Below are positions 1-6,141 of a stretch of DNA of 7,325 bases, piece after piece (the stretch's first letter is position 1; every line of letters starts with the position of its first letter). A program made the position numbers and the translations under genes. The DNA is from Planctomycetota bacterium (lineage in GTDB: Bacteria; Planctomycetota; Phycisphaerae; WQYP01): NCBI GenBank assembly GCA_021828925.1, contig JAJZCT010000159.1:1-7325 (forward strand), written 5' to 3'. Under the pieces are notes generated by a model. It was not told the origin of the DNA, searched no databases, and saw only the letters and a list, made by a program, of their open reading frames with translations.

Positions 1-50
1 TGTCCCGTTCTGGCCGGTGCTGTCACAACGAGTCAAAATGGGTCAGAAAA
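1..50. repeat. Three 10-bp-phased TGAC boxes next to the tRNA; possible transposon end
   Basis: The sequence GTCA occurs at 22-25, 32-35 and 42-45, exactly 10 bp apart. On the minus strand this reads as three successive decamers each beginning TGAC (TGACCCATTT, TGACTCGTTG, TGACAGCACC). The last box lies 5 bp from the tRNA 3' end. Phased short direct repeats are typical of protein-binding ends of some transposons, for example the multiple terminal repeats of IS21-type elements, or of integrase arm sites. No transposase is visible because the window begins here, so the assignment is an inference from arrangement alone. Confidence 0.3.
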
Positions 51-121
51 CTGGGGGACTAGGATTCGAACCTAGACAAACAGATTCAGAGTCTGCTGTG
101 CTACCGTTACACCATCCCCCA
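51..121 (-). tRNA. tRNA-Gln (anticodon CTG)
   Basis: The minus strand folds into a complete 71-nt cloverleaf. It has a 7-bp acceptor stem (TGGGGGA with TCCCCCA), a three-pair D stem (GTG with CAC), an anticodon stem GCAGA/TCTGT with loop CTCTGAA, a 4-nt variable region, and a T arm CTAGG-TTCGAAT-CCTAG. The anticodon CTG at 87-89 reads CAG codons. A weak U1-A72 pair and the G73 discriminator fit glutamine identity. The CCA end is not encoded: the bases after G73 are TTTTCT, so CCA must be added enzymatically. The gene stands alone here. The structure is unambiguous. Confidence 0.96.
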
Positions 122-133
122 AGGGTGGATACT

Positions 134-162
134 ATCCTAAACAATTCAGAGCATTCGGACAA
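134..162 (-). promoter_or_regulatory. Candidate promoter for tRNA-Gln
   Basis: On the minus strand, TTGTCC (157-162) is separated by 17 bp from TAGGAT (134-139); each hexamer matches the sigma-70 consensus at 4 of 6 positions. The expected start of transcription, near 127, is a few bases before the mature tRNA 5' end at 121, which suits a short leader trimmed by RNase P. Only spacing and partial consensus support it. Confidence 0.4.
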
Positions 163-259
163 GCGGAGAGCGGCAATTTGTCGAACCGGACGTGGCAGTT
201 AGGCGCGGGATGGGGCCGCAACCGCCTGTTTAGGCTCTGCGCATTCATGAACTGTGCCA

Positions 260-283
260 CCGCCGGCAAAGCCGGCGGCTTTG
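260..283. terminator. GC-rich hairpin downstream of zwf
   Basis: CCGCCGGC (260-267) and GCCGGCGG (271-278) form a perfect 8-bp stem with an AAA loop. A competing stem pairs CAAAGCC (267-273) with GGCTTTG (277-283). It lies about 50 bp beyond the zwf stop codon. Only the plus-strand reading has a short T-rich tail (CTTTGT), and no plus-strand gene precedes it. On the zwf strand there is no U tract, so it may be a transcript-end or RNA-stabilising hairpin rather than a true intrinsic terminator. Confidence 0.3.
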
Positions 284-334
284 TGAGGGGCGGCGGATCA
301 GGTTTTGAGAAGTTATTTGGGACCCGTGCCTAAA

Positions 335-1873
335 TCAGTGGGAAATATCTGATCCCAGCCGATCCCATGTCCGGCCGTCACGAGCTAATAATTCGTTGGC
401 GGCCTGTGGCCCCCAGGAACCAGGTTCATATCGGGCCAGCGCCGGAGTGCCGGCCTCCCATGCTTCTTCGATACGGTCAATAATGTTCCATGCACTTTCC
501 ACTTCATCGCGGCGGATAAACAAGGTGGAATCACCGAGCATGGCATCAAGCAGCAGCCGTTCATAAGCTTCCGGAGAATAGCTGCCGAAGGCTTCGTTGT
601 ATTCAAAATCCATGTGGGCGGGGGCGATGCGCGTCACCGTGCCGGGGCGTTTGGCGTTAATCAGCAGGGAAATACCCTCCTTGGGCTGAATGCGTAAGGT
701 CAGAATATTTCGCGCCAAGTTACCGCCCGGCGCGTTAAATAAAACTCCGGGCGCGCTGTTAAAGTGAATGCTGACTTCCGACCCCTGTCGCTTGAAATGT
801 TTTCCGCTGCGCAGATAAAACGGGACGCCATGCCAGCGCCAATTATTGATATCCAACTTAACAGCGGCGTACGTCTCCGTCTGGCTATCCGGCGCGACGC
901 CCCGCTCCTGAAGGTAACCAATCACCGGCTTACCATCCACCGAACCGGCCGTATATTGGCCCCGCACCGTGCGCATGGCCACTTCCTGCGGCGTATGAAA
1001 TGGCTCAATGGACTTAAGCACACGCACTTTTTCATCACGAATGGCGTCGCCGTCCAGCGCCACCGGCGGTTCCATGGCAACGAGTGTCAATAGCTGCATA
1101 AGATGGTTTTGTACCATGTCCCGCAGGGTGCCGGCATTTTCAAAATATCCGCCGCGCCCTTCCACACCCAGTGTTTCACCTACGGTTATCTGGACATGAT
1201 CCACATACCGCCGATTCCAGATTGGTTCAAAAATTCCGTTGGCAAAACGGAATACCAGCAGATTCTGCACTGTCTGCTTGCCCAGATAATGGTCAATGCG
1301 ATATACCTGTGATTCATCAAACACGCGGTTGATGTGATGATTCAGCTCCCGCGCTGTGGTCAAGTTCCGTCCGAAAGGTTTTTCCACGATGGCCCGCCGC
1401 CATGCCTGGCTGTTAAACGGATCGATGTTGCCCAGCCCGGCATCTCCCAAACGTTCGACAATCTGCCCGAATTCGGTCGGGCTGGTGGAAAGATAATAGA
1501 GCCTGCGACCGCCCGTATTGAACTTTTTATCCACTTCGGCCAGGCGATCGGCGAGCGCGTGATAACCGTCGGCATTTTCAAACGTGCTTTGATGATAAAA
1601 AATCCGCGAGGCCAGATCACGCCATAATTCAGGGTCCACTGGTTTGCAGCGCGAAAACTTATTGACAGCTTCCAGCATTTCCGCCCGAAATTCCTCATCG
1701 GTCTTGGGCCGACGGGCAAAGCCGATGACCACCGTAGATTTAGACAATAACCCGTCGCGGGTGAGGTTATACAACGCCGGCAGGAGCTTGCGGGCGGTTA
1801 AATCACCGGTAGCACCGAATATCACAATGGCGCACGGAGGTGTGGCCGTTACAGCATTTTTTTCCCCAAGCAT
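335..1873 (-). CDS. zwf: Glucose-6-phosphate 1-dehydrogenase
   Basis: This cytosolic enzyme oxidises glucose 6-phosphate to 6-phosphogluconolactone and reduces NADP+ (or NAD+), the entry step of the oxidative pentose phosphate and Entner-Doudoroff routes. With the start used here it is 512 residues, the usual family length. An N-terminal nucleotide-binding fold carries FGATGDL at about 19-25. EKPFG follows at 164-168, the active-site signature RIDHYLGK at 192-199 with the catalytic-region His195, and NHL near 256-258. The C-terminal half is the typical dimerisation/substrate domain. The frame stays open 67 codons upstream, but those residues are unlike the family, and ATG 1873 has an AAAGGA ribosome site 9 nt upstream. 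ATG 1891, six codons earlier, is the alternative. The gene is divergent from the HIT gene. No pgl or gnd neighbour is present. Confidence 0.96.
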   Translation of the reverse strand: MLGEKNAVTATPPCAIVIFGATGDLTARKLLPALYNLTRDGLLSKSTVVIGFARRPKTDEEFRAEMLEAVNKFSRCKPVDPELWRDLASRIFYHQSTFENADGYHALADRLAEVDKKFNTGGRRLYYLSTSPTEFGQIVERLGDAGLGNIDPFNSQAWRRAIVEKPFGRNLTTARELNHHINRVFDESQVYRIDHYLGKQTVQNLLVFRFANGIFEPIWNRRYVDHVQITVGETLGVEGRGGYFENAGTLRDMVQNHLMQLLTLVAMEPPVALDGDAIRDEKVRVLKSIEPFHTPQEVAMRTVRGQYTAGSVDGKPVIGYLQERGVAPDSQTETYAAVKLDINNWRWHGVPFYLRSGKHFKRQGSEVSIHFNSAPGVLFNAPGGNLARNILTLRIQPKEGISLLINAKRPGTVTRIAPAHMDFEYNEAFGSYSPEAYERLLLDAMLGDSTLFIRRDEVESAWNIIDRIEEAWEAGTPALARYEPGSWGPQAANELLARDGRTWDRLGSDISH

Positions 1874-1882
1874 GTTGATTGA

Positions 1883-1888
1883 TCCTTT
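1883..1888 (-). promoter_or_regulatory. Ribosome binding site fixing the zwf start
   Basis: AAAGGA lies 9 nt before ATG 1873 on the minus strand. It overlaps the region just after the in-frame ATG at 1891 and so favours 1873 as the translation start. Confidence 0.65.
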
Positions 1889-1900
1889 CATTGAGTTTTC

Positions 1901-1920
1901 TACCCATACAAAGATGGGTA
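1901..1920. promoter_or_regulatory. Perfect inverted repeat over the zwf transcription start (operator candidate)
   Basis: TACCCAT (1901-1907) and ATGGGTA (1914-1920) are perfect 7-bp inverted half-sites separated by 6 bp, a total length typical of a dimeric repressor operator. One end shares a base with the predicted zwf -10 box, and the predicted start of transcription (near 1913) falls inside the repeat. A bound protein would therefore block initiation. Because the start lies within it, the repeat would not be fully transcribed, which argues against an RNA hairpin role. Confidence 0.45.
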
Positions 1921-1947
1921 TTCTACACGCCTTGCAGTCCGCTTCAA
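1920..1947 (-). promoter_or_regulatory. Candidate zwf promoter
   Basis: On the minus strand, TTGAAG (1942-1947) is followed after 16 bp by TAGAAT (1920-1925), matching sigma-70 consensus at 4 of 6 and 5 of 6 positions. This predicts a start near 1913 and a 5' untranslated region of about 40 nt including the AAAGGA ribosome site. The spacing to the chosen zwf ATG is ordinary. Confidence 0.5.
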
Positions 1948-2009
1948 AAGCATTCGCCGGCGGGACGACCCCAGGCATTTGCAACGGGCTGGAAACTTGG
2001 AGCATGTTT

Positions 2010-2504
2010 ATGACTGATACGCTTTGGGCGCCGTGGCGGCTGGAATATATCAAAAGTGTAACCGGGGAGAACATCGATTGCTTTTTATGCGATCTGGCAC
2101 AGCACCCGGAAAAGGATGCCGCGAATCTTGTGGTTCGCCGCAGTCAATTCGGCATGTTGCTGATGAATCGTTATCCGTATGTTAATGGCCATCTCCTGGC
2201 AGCGCCATACCGCCACACGCCGGATTTGCCCCAATTAACCATCGAGGAACGCACGGACGTACTGGAACTCGCGATCCTTGGCCAGCAACTGCTGACCCAA
2301 GCGATGAATCCGCAGGGATTTAATATCGGCATCAACATCGGGCGCTGCGCGGGAGCCGGGGTGCCGGGCCATGTGCACACGCACGTTGTGCCCCGGTGGA
2401 ACGGTGATGTTAATTTTATGAGCGTGGTGGGACAGGTGCGCGTGATTCCTCAGGCCCTTGAAGAAGCCTATCGCCAGATTATGGCGCAGCTTGCCAGCGC
2501 GTGA
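2010..2504 (+). CDS. HIT family nucleotide hydrolase / Ap4A phosphorylase-like protein
   Basis: This 164-residue histidine-triad protein probably cleaves dinucleoside polyphosphates or related nucleotide-phosphate bonds in the cytosol. The triad HVHTHVV is at 121-127, with His123 expected to be the nucleophile, and is followed by [10 protein letters not shown]. The N-terminal [10 protein letters not shown] (5-14) and a CFLC pair (Cys24, Cys27), a probable zinc site, resemble the mycobacterial Rv2613c type of Ap4A phosphorylase more than short HINT proteins. [14 protein letters not shown] precedes the triad. The frame is open far upstream, antisense to zwf, but family similarity begins at this start. 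GGAG at 1999-2002 is 7 nt before ATG 2010 and only 1 nt before the alternative ATG 2004. The gene is divergent from zwf and converges on the glycosyltransferase. Exact substrate cannot be fixed from sequence. Confidence 0.92.
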   Translation: MTDTLWAPWRLEYIKSVTGENIDCFLCDLAQHPEKDAANLVVRRSQFGMLLMNRYPYVNGHLLAAPYRHTPDLPQLTIEERTDVLELAILGQQLLTQAMNPQGFNIGINIGRCAGAGVPGHVHTHVVPRWNGDVNFMSVVGQVRVIPQALEEAYRQIMAQLASA

Positions 2505-2512
2505 AAAATCAC

Positions 2513-4255
2513 CTACTTATTATTCCAGTTCTCCACGGCAGGGTTCTTTACGCCCGGCATACCTTTGAAGCCGTAACACTTCCAAACATCCAGATGTTTT
2601 ACCACCACGCCGTAATAATATAGCGGCACGATAAACATTTTGCTGACATGCGCGAAGGAGGGTTTAATCAGTCGATCGAATACCTGCGGCGAAAAAGATC
2701 CGGTTAATACCGCATCACGTCCGAGATAACGCAACTTCCCCGTGCGGGGATTGATCTGGTTGGGTCCGGGCCACAGATCAAATTGACACTGCTTTCCGCC
2801 CATCGCCGTTTGCAGACAAAATACAAATGGATGTCCGGGCAAATAATAACTCAACGAACTGGAAGTATCCCAACGATCATCCATCACCATCGGCAACGGG
2901 CCATGCCCATGCCACATGGATAAGCGGATTTTTTCAATGGCCTGCCCGCGGACTTTCAGTGCGTGGAGACGAAAGGCCGGATCAAATTTTTTAGCGGGAA
3001 AATGTTTACCTGTGGGATCAATTTTAGCCATGACGGGATACAGCAATTGCACATTTTCAGCAAACACAAACAGAGCAAATCCCCAGGCAATACCGGCAAT
3101 AATCCAGCGTCGCGCCGCTTTGCGTCTGGGCAGGCCCTGATTCCACCAGCGCGTTGCCACGCCGGCGAAAAGAATCATACCGGTAAAGTAGCCGGCGGCG
3201 GGCCAATTCGGTTCAACCTTACTCCAGAAACTTAAAAGAAAATACATGATAAAGATCGGCAGAGTGATCCATATCAGAAAATCCCATACGGCCCGTGTAA
3301 CAGGGTCAGTCATTTTCCTGGCATCCCGGATCGCTTCAATGAACGCCAGCACCAGCAGCACAAACAAAATACCCGCGAAAATACCGGCTTGCGAGAGTAT
3401 GAACATGCCGACATTCAGCGGCACCTGGCTTAAATGCCACCAGACGCCCTTGGCCCCGCGTAATCCACCTTCGCCCGCAATAGCACGAAACATAATCCAA
3501 TGATGTTGCGCATTCCATATTAGAGTGGGGATTTGAATCGCCAGGGCCAGCAAGGTTGCCCCCAGGCTGTGCCACGTTGCCAACTTCCGCCGCAGATAGG
3601 TATTTCGCCATGCCGCAATCGCCACTGAAGGGGGAATCAGCAGCAAAATTGGCTTGCACAAAGTTCCCAGCCCCACCAGCAGACCTGCTAAATAGAGCCA
3701 GCCAATTCGGGCGCGGTTTGGCTGCTGCGGCCGCAGTAAGCCACCCTGATCAACCTGCGGTTCTACCGCCAGCCACAGGCATACGCACGCCCACGCCCAA
3801 CACAAATACATAGGTGAATCAATGGTAATAATTAAACTGCCCACGGCAAATACCGGCACCCCGGCGGACAGTGCAATAACCATCAGCCCGGCGCGATCAT
3901 CACGAAACATACGCCGTGCCAAGAAAAAGCTTGCCAAGCCGCTGAAAAAGGCAAAAATAACGGCTGGCGTCCGTATAATGGGCATCGTGGCGTGCTGGCC
4001 AAACCAGTGCCCCACTGCGGTTGCCGCATAAATAATTGCCGCAATCCCCGGCCCCTTGGAATAATATCCCCATGCCAGATGGCGTGACCAGAGCCAGTAC
4101 TGGCTTTCATCCTCTGAAAGATCAAACGGGCAATTGTGGTAAAGAAACAAAAGGTTGGAGAAAAAACTCAGAAGTAACAATCCCAATGCCGTGCGGACGC
4201 ACCAGGTCTTGCGTATCCACGCGTGCGGAGAAGTCGTTAGTGTTTCTTGCGTCAT
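2513..4255 (-). CDS. Glycosyltransferase family 39 (ArnT/PMT-like) integral membrane protein
   Basis: This is a 580-residue polytopic membrane protein of the GT-C fold. Relatives transfer a sugar from a polyprenyl-phosphate donor to lipid or protein on the outer face of the cytoplasmic membrane. The first membrane segment (about 22-40) is followed by an external loop with SEDESQYW (47-54); Asp49/Glu50 correspond to the acidic pair expected at the catalytic site. YYSKGPG (64-70) and ITIDSP (143-148) are further family motifs, as is KVEPNWPAAGY (346-356). Hydrophobic segments recur to about 405, then a soluble C-terminal domain of about 175 residues. Start ATG 4255 has AGGA 7 nt upstream. The gene lies 36 bp after the receiver-like gene on the same strand, so the two are probably cotranscribed. 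Donor and acceptor are unknown; the call is family level. Confidence 0.88.
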   Translation of the reverse strand: MTQETLTTSPHAWIRKTWCVRTALGLLLLSFFSNLLFLYHNCPFDLSEDESQYWLWSRHLAWGYYSKGPGIAAIIYAATAVGHWFGQHATMPIIRTPAVIFAFFSGLASFFLARRMFRDDRAGLMVIALSAGVPVFAVGSLIITIDSPMYLCWAWACVCLWLAVEPQVDQGGLLRPQQPNRARIGWLYLAGLLVGLGTLCKPILLLIPPSVAIAAWRNTYLRRKLATWHSLGATLLALAIQIPTLIWNAQHHWIMFRAIAGEGGLRGAKGVWWHLSQVPLNVGMFILSQAGIFAGILFVLLVLAFIEAIRDARKMTDPVTRAVWDFLIWITLPIFIMYFLLSFWSKVEPNWPAAGYFTGMILFAGVATRWWNQGLPRRKAARRWIIAGIAWGFALFVFAENVQLLYPVMAKIDPTGKHFPAKKFDPAFRLHALKVRGQAIEKIRLSMWHGHGPLPMVMDDRWDTSSSLSYYLPGHPFVFCLQTAMGGKQCQFDLWPGPNQINPRTGKLRYLGRDAVLTGSFSPQVFDRLIKPSFAHVSKMFIVPLYYYGVVVKHLDVWKCYGFKGMPGVKNPAVENWNNK

Positions 4256-4291
4256 TGCGTTTCCTGTACATAGACTGCCGACTGCGTCCCT

Positions 4292-4672
4292 TTACCGCTT
4301 CTCGCCTGCGGCCAATATCGCTCGAAGATGTTCCGCGACTTGCGGCAAATGGATGGTGGACTTTCCGAATCCCTGCAAGGCACCGGCGGCCACAGCCCTG
4401 GCTTGGGCATCATGCAAGTTGCTGACCAGCATCAGCGGCGGGCAATTCGGAATTTTCCGCAGTTGTTTAATAAGGTCAATTCCGCTGGAACCGTCCCTGT
4501 CGAGAATACGATTAATCAGCACAAGATTATAGCGCTTGAGTTGCAGCAGCTTTTCCGTTTCTTGCGCTGTGCCTGCCGCGTCCACCGTTACCGGCATAAG
4601 ATGCTGAAGAAAATTATTGATGGCGGCGTGATCAAATCCACACTGCCCGACATCCAGAATACGCACATGCAT
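4292..4672 (-). CDS. Receiver-like protein lacking the phospho-acceptor Asp (pseudo-receiver)
   Basis: This stand-alone 126-residue protein has the pattern of a CheY-like receiver domain and no output domain. The first strand, VRILDVG (3-9), keeps only one of the usual two acidic residues (Asp7). The third strand, YNLVLINRIL (48-57), has Asn54 where the phosphorylated Asp should be. It is followed by DRDGSSGIDLIKQLR, matching the usual MDGxELLxxLR segment. Ser84 (LMLVS) and Lys104 (GFGKS) fit the conserved Thr/Ser and Lys. It therefore probably signals by binding rather than phosphorylation. The start at 4672 is chosen because AAAGG lies 7 nt upstream and the receiver fold begins there; a longer open frame upstream has no similarity. 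It probably heads an operon with the glycosyltransferase. No kinase is adjacent. The fold assignment is good, but the role is unknown. Confidence 0.82.
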   Translation of the reverse strand: MHVRILDVGQCGFDHAAINNFLQHLMPVTVDAAGTAQETEKLLQLKRYNLVLINRILDRDGSSGIDLIKQLRKIPNCPPLMLVSNLHDAQARAVAAGALQGFGKSTIHLPQVAEHLRAILAAGEKR

Positions 4673-4704
4673 CCATACACCTTTCAAAGCTTTACCGGGT
4701 GAAA

Positions 4705-4713
4705 AGTATAGCA
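4705..4713 (-). promoter_or_regulatory. Extended -10 promoter for the receiver-like gene and glycosyltransferase
   Basis: TGCTATACT on the minus strand is an extended -10 element: TG, one base, then TATACT at 4705-4710, matching 5 of 6 of the -10 consensus. No good -35 is seen, as is common for extended -10 promoters. The start would be near 4698, giving a leader of about 26 nt that contains the AAAGG ribosome site of the gene at 4672. Confidence 0.5.
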
Positions 4714-4782
4714 GATATCTTCCTTTTTGGGCTGTTTCGGTAGATCGGCGAGGATTGCTTACCAAAACTTACATCATTGATT

Positions 4783-4812
4783 TTGACTCCATGGCACCTT
4801 TTAGCCTACACT
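4783..4812 (+). promoter_or_regulatory. Candidate promoter giving a leaderless HAD mRNA
   Basis: TTGACT (4783-4788, 5 of 6 consensus) is separated by 18 bp from TACACT (4807-4812, 4 of 6). Transcription would begin about 7 nt later, at 4819-4820, which is the A of the start codon. No purine-rich ribosome site precedes that ATG, so promoter position and lack of a Shine-Dalgarno agree on a leaderless transcript. Confidence 0.45.
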
Positions 4813-4819
4813 TGCCAAC

Positions 4820-5746
4820 ATGACAAGACTTTCCTCATCTGCCAATACCGTTGACAAAAAGGCCGGTTTAAACCCCAGCCATCGGCTGATTGTATGCGAT
4901 CTGGATGGCACACTGATCAGCCGCGACCACAAGCTTAACACTGCGGACATTGACGCTCTGGCCAAGGCTCGTGAAGCCGGTGTTACTGTGAGCATCTGCA
5001 CGGGCCGCAGTATTGGAGAAGCACACGATATTATTAAGCCGCTGAATCTCTCCGGACCGGGTGTATTTATTACGGGGGCCGCCATTTGTGATCTGGCGTC
5101 CGGCGCGACGTTGCACCGTCAGGCCATCGCACCGGGCGTCGTAAGGGACCTCATCACTTTTTTTGGTGATCTCGGCCATGCCGTGCTGCTGCTGGTAGAT
5201 ACTCCGGAAAATCCCGGCCCGCGCTATATCATGACGAAGCACGGCCCGATTCATGCGGCGTCAGAGGAATGGTTTTTACGCAATAAAATGGCGGCGGAAA
5301 TTGTGGATCATCCGGATGATCATACGCTTTCGTGCGTGTTGCGGCTGGGCATCGTCGCGGATTTACCGCACAGTCCTGCCATTACTGCGCAGTTGACACA
5401 GCGGTTTGGATCGCGAATCAATTTTTTGGCGTTACGCGCTCCGGCATTTGAATGCCACGTCATTGAGGTTTTTGCACAAGATGTGGACAAGTGGACTGGA
5501 ATCCAGCGGCTTTGTGCCTTGCTGAATATTGACAGCAGCCTTGCGGTACCGATTGGCGATGATGTCAACGATTTGCCGATGCTGCGTCATGCCACCTTGA
5601 GTTTTGCCATGGGAAATGCGGCCCCGGAAATTCAGCGCGCCGCCAAACACGTAACGCGCTCACAAAGCCAGGCCGGCGTGGCCGCAGCGGTAGAGGCGGT
5701 TCTGGCCGGAAAGTTGCGGCACGAACGGGGGCCGGTGCATTTGTAA
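4820..5746 (+). CDS. Cof-type HAD-superfamily phosphatase
   Basis: This 308-residue cytosolic hydrolase is expected to remove phosphate from small metabolites such as sugar phosphates, with Mg2+ and an aspartyl-phosphate intermediate. All four HAD motifs are present: CDLDGTL (26-32; nucleophile Asp27, general acid Asp29), CTGR (60-63), Lys224 in DKWTG, and GDDVNDLPML (246-255). The long insert between motifs II and III (about 90-215) is the C2-type cap that defines the Cof/YbiV class, and the length is slightly above the usual 270-290. ATG 4820 is the only reasonable start before motif I and lacks a Shine-Dalgarno sequence. About 20 extra residues precede the nucleophile strand. The gene is divergent from the receiver-like gene. 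The substrate cannot be predicted. Confidence 0.93.
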   Translation: MTRLSSSANTVDKKAGLNPSHRLIVCDLDGTLISRDHKLNTADIDALAKAREAGVTVSICTGRSIGEAHDIIKPLNLSGPGVFITGAAICDLASGATLHRQAIAPGVVRDLITFFGDLGHAVLLLVDTPENPGPRYIMTKHGPIHAASEEWFLRNKMAAEIVDHPDDHTLSCVLRLGIVADLPHSPAITAQLTQRFGSRINFLALRAPAFECHVIEVFAQDVDKWTGIQRLCALLNIDSSLAVPIGDDVNDLPMLRHATLSFAMGNAAPEIQRAAKHVTRSQSQAGVAAAVEAVLAGKLRHERGPVHL

Positions 5747-5820
5747 CTACGCATTGCTTTGCGGCCGGGAGCAAATGAAAGGCTTTACATTCAAGCAACG
5801 CAAATATAAACCCGGAATTC

Positions 5821-5836
5821 AACCGTAACCGTAACC
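5821..5836. repeat. AACCGT short tandem repeat
   Basis: Two perfect AACCGT hexamers followed by AACC form a 16-bp tandem repeat, with a further GTAACCG at 5854-5860. It begins the repeat-rich part of the gap after the HAD gene. Confidence 0.5.
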
Positions 5837-5860
5837 ACGACTATCAGCAAATGGTAACCG

Positions 5861-5975
5861 TTCACAGAGGGGCACAGCTACGCGGACGCATACCGATCCA
5901 CAAACCACTGTTGACAGAACCTGAAACCTGGAAGACGTTAATTCACAAGGAGGCAGCGGAGGTAAACGGAGAAGA
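5861..5975. repeat. Two degenerate TTCAC-led purine-rich repeat units
   Basis: A unit starting TTCACAGAGG at 5861 contains CACAG at 5863 and again at 5873, then CGCGGACGCA. A second unit starting TTCACAAGGAGG at 5942 contains GGAG at 5949, 5958 and 5968. Both open with TTCACA and show about 9-10 bp internal periodicity, 81 bp apart. They look like worn copies of a dispersed CACAGAGG-like intergenic repeat. That family link is an impression, not a search result. Confidence 0.4.
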
Positions 5976-5982
5976 TTTCGAC

Positions 5983-6017
5983 GATCAATGATCAACGAAC
6001 ACTGATCACTGATCAAT
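5983..6017 (+). repeat. Heptad tandem repeat, GATCAAT type (5 units)
   Basis: Five consecutive 7-bp units read GATCAAT, GATCAAC, GAACACT, GATCACT, GATCAAT. GATCA recurs at 5983, 5990, 6004 and 6011, all in the same 7-bp phase. The units are the near-complement of those in the array at 6041-6089. Confidence 0.8.
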
Positions 6018-6040
6018 ATCTTCGGAACTTCCCTATTTGC

Positions 6041-6089
6041 TGGTCATTGGTCATTGGTCATTGGTCATTGGTCATTGCTCATTGGTTAT
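6041..6089 (+). repeat. Heptad tandem repeat, TGGTCAT type (7 units)
   Basis: Five perfect TGGTCAT units (6041-6075) are followed by TGCTCAT and TGGTTAT, 49 bp in all. Degeneration is confined to the right end. Read in the frame ATTGGTC, each unit can pair with GATCAAT of the upstream array with one G-T wobble. Confidence 0.92.
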
Positions 6090-6141
6090 TGAGCGAGGCC
6101 TACCTTGCCAACTGTGGTGAAAAAAACACTTCCTGGTAACG

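Larger units (their letters stand above)
5747..6141. other. Gene-free region made of short repeat modules
   Basis: This 395-bp gap lies between convergent genes. I see no credible coding sequence, RNA gene or strong terminator in 5747-5820. From 5821 to 6089 it is a patchwork: AACCGT repeats, two degenerate TTCAC-led CACAG/GGAG-rich units, then two heptad arrays, each listed separately. Minus-strand open frames here encode low-complexity peptides with no domain and look like by-products of the repeats. A seven-A run at 6120-6126 (T run on the lutC strand) has no real stem before it. Confidence 0.7.

Noticed and set aside
17..202. 61-codon plus-strand open frame
   Set aside because: It runs through the antisense strand of the tRNA-Gln gene and has no domain or ribosome site.
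1644..2009. N-terminal extension of the HIT frame
   Set aside because: It lies mostly antisense to zwf, has no family similarity, and GGAG at 1999-2002 fits ATG 2010.
1874..2074. N-terminal extension of the zwf frame
   Set aside because: The extra 67 residues do not resemble the enzyme family, would overlap the start of the divergent HIT gene, and include the promoter and operator sequences. The AAAGGA site supports ATG 1873.
4673..4765. 31-residue extension of the receiver-like protein
   Set aside because: It contains the extended -10 promoter and is unlike a receiver N terminus; ATG 4672 has a good ribosome site.
4851..4856. Perfect TTGACA hexamer
   Set aside because: It is inside the HAD coding sequence and has no -10-like hexamer at the right distance.
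5758..5775. TTTGC / GCAAA dyad after the HAD gene as a terminator
   Set aside because: The stem is only 5 bp with an 8-nt loop and no following T run.
5819..6016. 65-codon minus-strand open frame
   Set aside because: It is made of the translated degenerate repeats, is low complexity and has no domain.
5983..6089. CRISPR-like array
   Set aside because: Units are 7 bp and directly abutting with no spacers, and no cas gene is present.
6115..6140. Terminator for lutC
   Set aside because: A T run is present on the lutC strand, but the preceding sequence forms no stable stem.
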